NCBI GenBank assembly: GCA_046484285.1 | Contig: JAWOBP010000112.1 | Coordinates: 1-11,135 of the forward strand | Origin: CAZHCG01 sp046484285 | GTDB lineage: Bacteria > Myxococcota_A > Polyangia > JAAYKL01 | DNA: 11,135 bases | Direction: 5' to 3' | Part shown: one piece after another, positions 7,541-11,135 of the stretch | How positions within the stretch are numbered: the stretch's first letter is position 1 | How the letters are laid out: each line of letters opens with the position of its first letter | Notes under the pieces: model-generated | What the model saw: the letters and a program-made list of their open reading frames with translations, nothing else | What the model was told of the DNA's origin: nothing | The model's database searches: none | Made by a program: the position numbers and the translations under genes

Positions 7541-8454
7541 GGCTCGTCCTCCTCCGTGGCCTCGGACCAAGACCAGGACTCGGAGCGCCAGCTCGCAGCG
7601 TTGCGGGCGAGCACGGGGTCCAGGAAGGATTGGACGGCTGCTGTGACTTCGACGAGCGTGCGCCACTGGAGCCCGTCGTTTTCGGCGATCCGCTCATAGA
7701 CTGGCGCCCAAGATGAAGGCGGATCGGGCACTGACATTGGCACGGGGTGCGTCGCACGGTGGTTAAATGTCCGGTCTATGGCGGCGCGCAGTGCAGCGCC
7801 TTCGATGTCTCGTGTGGAAGCAAGGAGCGCGATGTCCGGAAGGTCTTTGACCCGTGAGTTGGGGCGCGTGCGTGGCAGCGTGTATGCGTGGAGCTTTTCG
7901 GCCACGTGCGTTTCCAAAGGGTAGATACGGAAGCGACCGGGCTCGACGCCGGCAAAGTCGAGGAAGGAGCTTCCCTCAACCTCCTCTGGTAAACCGTGCA
8001 TGGGCTCGGCAAAGGCAACATCGATTCCGAAGGGCACGCCGTAGATCTTGGCTGCGAGCTGTGCTTCCGCTTTGTACCGTAGGCCCTGATATGCCATTCC
8101 CTCCGCGTCGATCTCTGGGTGTCTGGGATCTGCGGTGACCTCGAACTGTAGGAAGTCGCCAAGGTCGAGGCGACCTGCTTCTTGTAGATTGGCGAGTACG
8201 TCGTCGGGATTTCCGATCATGCGAAGGTCTATGTCTTTCGTTGTCCGCGCCCGTTCGAGGCGTAGCTCGATCACCAGCCCGCCCTTCAAGACCACCGCAT
8301 CATCGAGGATGCGGAACAGGCGTGCGAGAAAGCGATCGAAGACGAAGAGCTGACGCCTGCGCTGCAGGTCCATTCCCGAGGCCTCGGCCTCGTTGCGAAG
8401 CCGCTGCTCGACAGCTGTCTTGAATGCGAGCGGTGTGGCGTAACTTCGAGGCAT
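7537..8454 (-). CDS. abiEii: AbiEii-type nucleotidyltransferase toxin (type IV TA family), 305 aa
   Basis: AbiEii toxins (AbiEii/AbiGii family, DUF1814) are nucleotidyltransferases that arrest growth; characterised relatives such as mycobacterial MenT act on tRNA. All four family motifs are visible. Motif I is VLKGGLVIELRL (55-66, Gly58-Gly59). Motif II is TTKDIDLR (71-78, Asp74 and Asp76 as metal ligands). Motif III is the AEKLHA segment (185-190), and motif IV is RVKDLPDI (201-208). The length is normal for the family. The C-terminus (about 285-305) is Trp/Ser/Glu-rich and may be an added tail. The ATG overlaps the abiEi TAA by one base (TAATG), with GGAGGA (8461-8466) upstream, so translation is coupled to the antitoxin. 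Its stop overlaps the start of the 409-aa gene, tying the TA pair physically to the defence genes. Confidence 0.9.
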   Translation of the reverse strand: MPRSYATPLAFKTAVEQRLRNEAEASGMDLQRRRQLFVFDRFLARLFRILDDAVVLKGGLVIELRLERARTTKDIDLRMIGNPDDVLANLQEAGRLDLGDFLQFEVTADPRHPEIDAEGMAYQGLRYKAEAQLAAKIYGVPFGIDVAFAEPMHGLPEEVEGSSFLDFAGVEPGRFRIYPLETHVAEKLHAYTLPRTRPNSRVKDLPDIALLASTRDIEGAALRAAIDRTFNHRATHPVPMSVPDPPSSWAPVYERIAENDGLQWRTLVEVTAAVQSFLDPVLARNAASWRSESWSWSEATEEDEP

Positions 8455-9044
8455 TACGATTCCTCCGCATCGAACGGCCGCAGGTGCTTCGACGCCGATT
8501 CGACCATCGCAGACGTGAATAGCCCTCGTTGAATGCCCTCGTCGATCGCCTGTTGCACGAGCTCCGGCGATACCCCCGCCTCTGCGCAGTCGTTTACCGT
8601 CCGTGCAGGCGTCGTGACCTGGACCGACCCCACCCAGGTCCGGTCAATGTCCGGGAGGTCGGAGAAGTGAAGGATGACGCCGGCCGGTACTTGAAGGCGT
8701 CGCGACTTCCACGAGCTCGGGAGCATCAGATGAGCCTTCGCGGGCAGCGCGTCCGAGAGCTGGTGCATTGCTAGCGCCGTCTCGTGGCAGAAGACGCCGG
8801 CGCGTTCGGACCATAGCCAGATGACGACGAGATCTTCGTGGTCACCGGGGGGGAAATGCACCAGCCGGTAGACACCGCGGCGCACACGGATGATCCGACC
8901 GTTCTTGAGGTACTTCGTGAGAAGCTGGGGGTAGTACCCAGCCTCCGCCGCCTGGGCGGTCGTGAATAGCCCTTCCTGGGCCGAAGCGGTCTCGTAGAGC
9001 TGGCTCCAACGAGGCCCGTCGCTTCTTTCGGTTTTGTCAGCCAT
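8454..9044 (-). CDS. abiEi: AbiEi-type antitoxin and transcriptional repressor, 196 aa
   Basis: This is the antitoxin partner of AbiEii. In characterised systems AbiEi does not bind the toxin but represses the abiE promoter through its N-terminal winged helix. Here a wHTH-like region spans about 15-62 (LFTTAQAAEAGYYPQ..., ending IRVRRGVYRL), typical of the AbiEi_4 type. The C-terminal antitoxin domain contains VFCHETALAMHQL (84-96) and VTTPARTVNDCAEAG (143-157), both characteristic of the family. The ATG at 9042-9044 (MADKTERS) is chosen because the TATAAT box ends only 10 bases upstream. Frame sequence upstream (back to a TTG at 9092) runs through the promoter and operator. No SD is present, so translation is predicted to be leaderless. 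It is the first gene of the five-gene operon. Confidence 0.88.
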   Translation of the reverse strand: MADKTERSDGPRWSQLYETASAQEGLFTTAQAAEAGYYPQLLTKYLKNGRIIRVRRGVYRLVHFPPGDHEDLVVIWLWSERAGVFCHETALAMHQLSDALPAKAHLMLPSSWKSRRLQVPAGVILHFSDLPDIDRTWVGSVQVTTPARTVNDCAEAGVSPELVQQAIDEGIQRGLFTSAMVESASKHLRPFDAEES

Positions 9045-9054
9045 GGCGAACAAG

Positions 9055-9084
9055 ATTATAAACCCAGGGTTTAGTTTACTGCAA
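9055..9084 (-). promoter_or_regulatory. Predicted sigma-70 promoter of the abiE-helicase operon
   Basis: On the minus strand a perfect -10 box TATAAT (9055-9060) lies 18 bases downstream of TTGCAG (9079-9084), a weak -35 matching TTGACA in three positions. Standard spacing puts the start of transcription near 9048, about four bases before the abiEi ATG, giving an almost leaderless mRNA. The 18-bp spacer is largely covered by one arm of the operator repeat. This is the only promoter-like sequence found for the five minus-strand genes. Confidence 0.7.
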
Positions 9085-9114
9085 GGGCGCAATACAAGAA
9101 ACTAAACCCTGGGT
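9059..9114. promoter_or_regulatory. Operator-like 16-bp inverted repeat, probable AbiEi binding site
   Basis: acccagggtttagttt (9062-9077) and aaactaaaccctgggt (9099-9114) are perfect reverse complements separated by 21 bases. The arm near the gene is itself the core of a 15-bp palindrome, TAAACCC-A-GGGTTTA (9059-9073), which overlaps the -10 edge and the -10/-35 spacer. The distal arm has the same half-site with two mismatches and lies upstream of the -35. AbiEi proteins are known to bind inverted repeats at their own promoter. The position here predicts steric block of RNA polymerase. Confidence 0.75.
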
Positions 9115-9125
9115 GGAGGAACGTG

Positions 9126-9137
9126 CACATGCATGTG
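9126..9137. repeat. 12-bp perfect palindrome in the phage/cargo intergenic region
   Basis: cacatgcatgtg is a perfect palindrome located between the AbiE operator and the SD of the baseplate gene, near the right edge of the cargo. It may be a binding site or chance; no role can be assigned. Confidence 0.4.
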
Positions 9138-9165
9138 TCCCCATCCCCGCCCTTCGACGCTTTGC

Positions 9166-9194
9166 CCTCCTGGGAGACCCATCTCCCGAGGAGG
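9166..9194 (+). promoter_or_regulatory. Hairpin that sequesters the baseplate gene's Shine-Dalgarno
   Basis: cctcct (9166-9171) pairs with aggagg (9189-9194), and gggaga (9172-9177) pairs with tctccc (9182-9187), around a CCCA loop (9178-9181). G9188 is the single bulge. The 12-bp GC-rich stem contains the whole gaggagg SD (9188-9194) of the ATG at 9204. Translation of the tail gene would be blocked unless the stem is opened by coupling, a ribosome or a factor. It is not a terminator, since no T-run follows. Confidence 0.5.
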
Positions 9195-9203
9195 TGCATG
9201 CCC

Positions 9204-10061
9204 ATGTCCGAGATCATCACTTGCCCGTCGGGATTGAGCGGGCGCATTCGTGGGATGAAGGTCCGCGAGGAGCGCGTCCTCGCCGACCGCAAGCTGGCCA
9301 AGAACGGCGGGCAGGTCGACGAGCTGCTCGGTGCCTGCTGGGAGGAGACGCTCGACCCCGGGCCCTACGACTTCGGGGACAAGGTCATCGACTGGGGACA
9401 GGTGCTCCAGGGCGACCGCTTCTTCGCGCTGCTGCAGATCCGAGCCCTGACCTACGGGCCCGAGTATGCCTTCGCCGTCAACTGCCAGAGCGAGGGCTGC
9501 CGGGCGCGCATCGAGTGGGAGCTCGACCTGCGCGAGCTGCCGTGCCGTCCCCTCTCCGAGGAGAGCCGGACCGCGTTCACCGACGGTAACCGCTTCGAGA
9601 CCGTGCTGCCCGACGCGGGCAAGCGGGTCTGGTTCCGGCTGCTCACCGGCGCCGACGAGCGGCGGCTGCCCCAACTTCGGCGCAGCGCCGGGGACAAGCT
9701 GCTGTCGGCCATGCTCGCCTTCCGGGTGAGCGAGGTCGAGGGCGTCGAGGCTCGCGAGCGGCGCAAGTTCATCGAGGAGCTGACCATGCGCGACGCGGAC
9801 TTCCTGGTCGACGAGTTGCGGCCTCGCTTTGCGAGTGCCGTCCTTCGGACTCGCCCTTCGGGCTCGCGCCCCGTTTCCTCGCTCCGCTCGGAAGCCGTGG
9901 TCGACCGGGTGGACTGCGGCGTGGACACGGCCATCGAGATCGAGTGCCCCGAGTGCTTTGCCACCCAGGAGATCGACCTCCCTTTCGAGCGGACCTTCTT
10001 CATGCCCGGGAGGGAGAGAGCGGCGAGACGCCGGGACCGCGGCAGCTCTTTCCTCGGCTAG
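9204..10061 (+). CDS. T4 gp26-like baseplate assembly protein (285 aa), with in-frame insertion
   Basis: This resembles the T4_baseplate (gp26-type hub assembly chaperone) proteins found in contractile-tail phages and related injection systems. They act in the cytoplasm during baseplate assembly. The start ATG at 9204 has a perfect gaggagg 9 bases upstream; in-frame codons before it are not supported. Four cysteines form a zinc-ribbon-like arrangement: NCQSEGC (93-99) and ECPEC (247-251). The C-terminal EIDLPFERTFFMPG (256-269) is typical of the family. Residues about 204-234, rich in Arg, Ser and Pro, are encoded by a 93-bp insertion. Without it the protein would read FLVDRVDCGVD, giving a continuous family-like sequence and 254 residues. 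It precedes the tail assembly ORF and the tape measure, the expected phage order. A possible -1 slippery site, C_CCT_TTC, lies at 9980-9986. Confidence 0.72.
   Translation: MSEIITCPSGLSGRIRGMKVREERVLADRKLAKNGGQVDELLGACWEETLDPGPYDFGDKVIDWGQVLQGDRFFALLQIRALTYGPEYAFAVNCQSEGCRARIEWELDLRELPCRPLSEESRTAFTDGNRFETVLPDAGKRVWFRLLTGADERRLPQLRRSAGDKLLSAMLAFRVSEVEGVEARERRKFIEELTMRDADFLVDELRPRFASAVLRTRPSGSRPVSSLRSEAVVDRVDCGVDTAIEIECPECFATQEIDLPFERTFFMPGRERAARRRDRGSSFLG
9805..9905. repeat. 93-bp hairpin-rich insertion flanked by an 8-bp direct repeat
   Basis: tggtcgac occurs at 9805-9812 and 9898-9905. Between them lie small perfect hairpins: ctcgc-ttt-gcgag (9823-9835), gtcc-ttc-ggac (9840-9850) and gccc-ttc-gggc (9853-9863). 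They recall palindromic REP- or MITE-like elements with stable TTCG-type loops. The insertion is a multiple of three, has no stop in the host frame and interrupts a conserved-looking protein segment. Confidence 0.6.
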
Positions 10062-10093
10062 ACCTCGATGCCTGGCGCGAGGGTCTGTTCCAG

Positions 10094-10249
10094 GTGTGCT
10101 GGCGACAGCACGGCGGCTCGGGGCTGGGCGTGACCCTGGACGAGGTCCTGGAGCTGCCCACCTCGGACCGCGACTGGCTCATCGAGCGGATCGGCCAGCA
10201 GCGCGGACGGGAGGCCAAGGAGATCGAGAAGGCAGGAAAACGGAGGTAG
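10094..10249 (+). CDS. Small tail-assembly-type protein between baseplate gene and tape measure; start uncertain
   Basis: Coding character in this frame begins just after the baseplate stop: DLDAWREGLFQVCWRQHGGSG, then LTSDRDW-like and basic residues up to the TAG at 10247-10249. Short proteins of this kind (DUF6760-like or tail-assembly chaperone-like) often sit between a gp26-like gene and the tape measure in contractile tails. No ATG, GTG or TTG lies at the expected N-terminus. The first start codon inside is GTG at 10094, which would cut off the WREGLFQ segment. A GTG at 9944 would need a 118-base overlap without an SD. Alternatives are a lost start codon (decay), a non-standard start, or -1 frameshifting from the upstream gene, since this frame is -1 relative to it. 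Confidence 0.5.
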   Translation: MCWRQHGGSGLGVTLDEVLELPTSDRDWLIERIGQQRGREAKEIEKAGKRR

Positions 10250-10252
10250 CAG

Positions 10253-10957
10253 GTGGCGCTCAACAACCTCGGACTGGGATTCGTCTTCACCGCGCGGGAC
10301 CTCGCGTCGGCGAAGATGCAGCGCCTCGAGCGGCGTTTCACCAGTCTGGACGAGCGCGTTACCGGCGGCACCGACCGGATGACCTCGGCCTTTCGCCAGC
10401 TAGGCGTGGGGCTGGCCATCTTCACAGCAGGTGCCGCGGCAGTCGGAGGAGCCCTGGCCCTGGCCAACGCGGCCGGTCGCTTCGAGCAGGGGCTCGCGGC
10501 CGTGGGCGCAGCGATCCCGGTCGACGCCGCGCCCAAGCCCGCCCCGAAGAACCGGGGCAAGGCCAGGCCGGACGAGGAGACCGACGCGGCCACCGGCGAC
10601 AGCGAGGTCAAGCTCACGAAGCTCAGCGTCGAGGAGCTGCGGGCCCGCTACGCGGAGGTCATTCAAAGGGAGACTTCTTCGAGCAATCGCGCGTACCTGA
10701 TCTGGAAGCTGCGCCAGGCCGAGAAGGGCCGCATCCGGGTCGGGCCGGCGCAGCGCCGCCACGGCGACGGGCCGCCGCCCGACTTCAAGGTGCTGCCCCT
10801 GCGCATGGAGGCCGACCTGGTCACCCAGCTCGACGAGGCCCGCGAGCGCCTGGGGCTGACCTCCCGCATGGAGCTGCTGCGCCGCTCTCTGCACGCCTTC
10901 CTGCTCGAGGCCGGCGAGGTCCGGGTCGCCAAGCTCTTCGCCCCGCCCGCCGAGTAG
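10253..10957 (+). CDS. Chimera: tape-measure N-terminus fused to DUF2924-like and RHH-like C-terminus (234 aa)
   Basis: The GTG start has CGGAGG (10241-10246) six bases upstream. Residues 1-86 read like the beginning of a phage tape-measure protein: LGLGFVFTARDLASAKMQRLERRF, then a hydrophobic Gly/Ala segment (51-72), then GRFEQGLAAVGA. Tape measures normally continue for 600 or more residues. Here the sequence switches near residue 87 (about 10508) to a Pro/Lys linker. A DUF2924-like domain follows (about 121-164: LTKLSVEELRARYAEVIQRE, then NRAYLIWKLRQ). DUF2924 proteins are typical partners of phage-type recombinases. Residues about 180-218 (LPLRMEADLVTQL, then LGLTSRMELLRRSLHAFL) resemble a ribbon-helix-helix or coiled DNA-binding segment. 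The chimera implies an in-frame deletion joining two phage genes. Function, if any, would be that of the C-terminal part. Confidence 0.65.
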   Translation: MALNNLGLGFVFTARDLASAKMQRLERRFTSLDERVTGGTDRMTSAFRQLGVGLAIFTAGAAAVGGALALANAAGRFEQGLAAVGAAIPVDAAPKPAPKNRGKARPDEETDAATGDSEVKLTKLSVEELRARYAEVIQRETSSSNRAYLIWKLRQAEKGRIRVGPAQRRHGDGPPPDFKVLPLRMEADLVTQLDEARERLGLTSRMELLRRSLHAFLLEAGEVRVAKLFAPPAE

Positions 10958-11065
10958 CCGCCCCGCCTGTCCCGCCCCGCCGGCAACCCGGCTCTACTCC
11001 CATAGAGGCCCCGCGGACGAAGCCCGCCCGCGGCGCTTCTCTCAGGCGACCAGGAGCGCGGGACC

Positions 11066-11135
11066 ATGGCCAGGGCACGCACTAAGACCACCCCCTTCGA
11101 CTTCGACAGCGCCGCACCGGGCAGCCCGGGCCCGA
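11066..11135 (+). CDS. 5' end of an unrecognised gene (runs off the window)
   Basis: ATG at 11066 follows caggagcg (AGGAG about 10 bases upstream). The 23 complete codons read MARARTKTTPFDFDSAAPGS..., with strong G/C at third positions. The basic then acidic/Ser-rich N-terminus fits a cytoplasmic, possibly DNA-associated, phage protein, but the family cannot be named from so little. The 108-bp gap before it (10958-11065) is GC-rich and shows no terminator or promoter I can support. Confidence 0.5.
   Translation, partial: MARARTKTTPFDFDSAAPGSPGP

Noticed and set aside
9042..9092. Longer abiEi starting at a TTG at 9092
   Set aside because: The extra 16 residues would be encoded by the promoter and operator repeat itself, and homologues begin close to the wHTH.
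120..9200. Direct repeats (att sites) or IS-type terminal inverted repeats flanking the cargo
   Set aside because: I compared the two junction regions by eye and found no convincing pair beyond an 11-bp SD-containing similarity (ccgaggaggtg type), which is explained by ribosome binding sites. No integrase or transposase gene is in the window.
9123..9203. Upstream start of the baseplate protein at GTG 9123
   Set aside because: The gaggagg SD is placed for ATG 9204, and the 27 extra residues (His/Met/Pro-rich) do not look coding and include the SD hairpin.
9829..11085. A 418-codon + strand frame through the phage genes
   Set aside because: Its translation is dominated by Arg, Gly, Ala and Pro, typical of an off-frame reading of GC-rich DNA. 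It overlaps three better supported genes with SDs or recognisable family sequence.
1..11135. CRISPR array, tRNA or rRNA gene
   Set aside because: No regularly spaced repeats, no cloverleaf with an acceptor stem and no rRNA-like sequence were found on reading. The only repeats are the short ones listed.

Overview
The window is GC-rich bacterial DNA with Shine-Dalgarno (SD) sites of the GAGGAGG type. It suggests a high-GC Gram-negative host (a myxobacterium-like or other GC-rich proteobacterial relative is possible), but nothing in it fixes the taxon. It shows contractile-phage (prophage or domesticated tail) structural genes on the + strand, interrupted by about 9 kb of minus-strand cargo that looks like an anti-phage defence island.

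Layout. Positions 1-194 hold the 3' end of a + strand gene whose codon use changes abruptly near position 122, a likely breakpoint. About 123-376 is lower-GC DNA with no gene I can assign. A small minus-strand gene lies at 377-586. From 9044 down to 706 runs one minus-strand operon of five genes: abiEi antitoxin, abiEii nucleotidyltransferase toxin, an unrecognised 409-residue protein, a phospholipase-D-fold nuclease-like protein (630 aa), and a large SNF2/superfamily-2 helicase (1239 aa). Every junction overlaps by 1 or 4 bases (TAATG, GTGA, ATGA, ATGA). The genes are therefore almost certainly co-transcribed and translationally coupled. A promoter with a perfect TATAAT box sits inside a 16-bp inverted repeat just upstream of abiEi. 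This is the expected architecture of AbiEi autorepression, and here it would control the whole helicase/nuclease cassette.

From 9204 to the end the + strand phage genes resume: a T4 gp26-like baseplate assembly protein, a small tail-assembly-type ORF, a tape-measure N-terminus fused in frame to a DUF2924-like plus ribbon-helix-helix-like C-terminus, and the start of another gene. The baseplate gene carries a 93-bp in-frame insertion of hairpin-rich sequence flanked by an 8-bp direct repeat. The truncated tape measure argues that this tail module is a decayed remnant.

How the parts may work together (inference): the helicase, PLD protein and 409-aa protein form a three-component nucleic-acid-targeting defence module. 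The AbiE pair upstream either stabilises the island or provides a growth-arrest response if the module is disrupted, and AbiEi repression would couple the expression of both. From memory the three-gene part resembles helicase + PLD systems such as Azaca or Mokosh. The placement under an AbiE promoter is the most novel-looking aspect.
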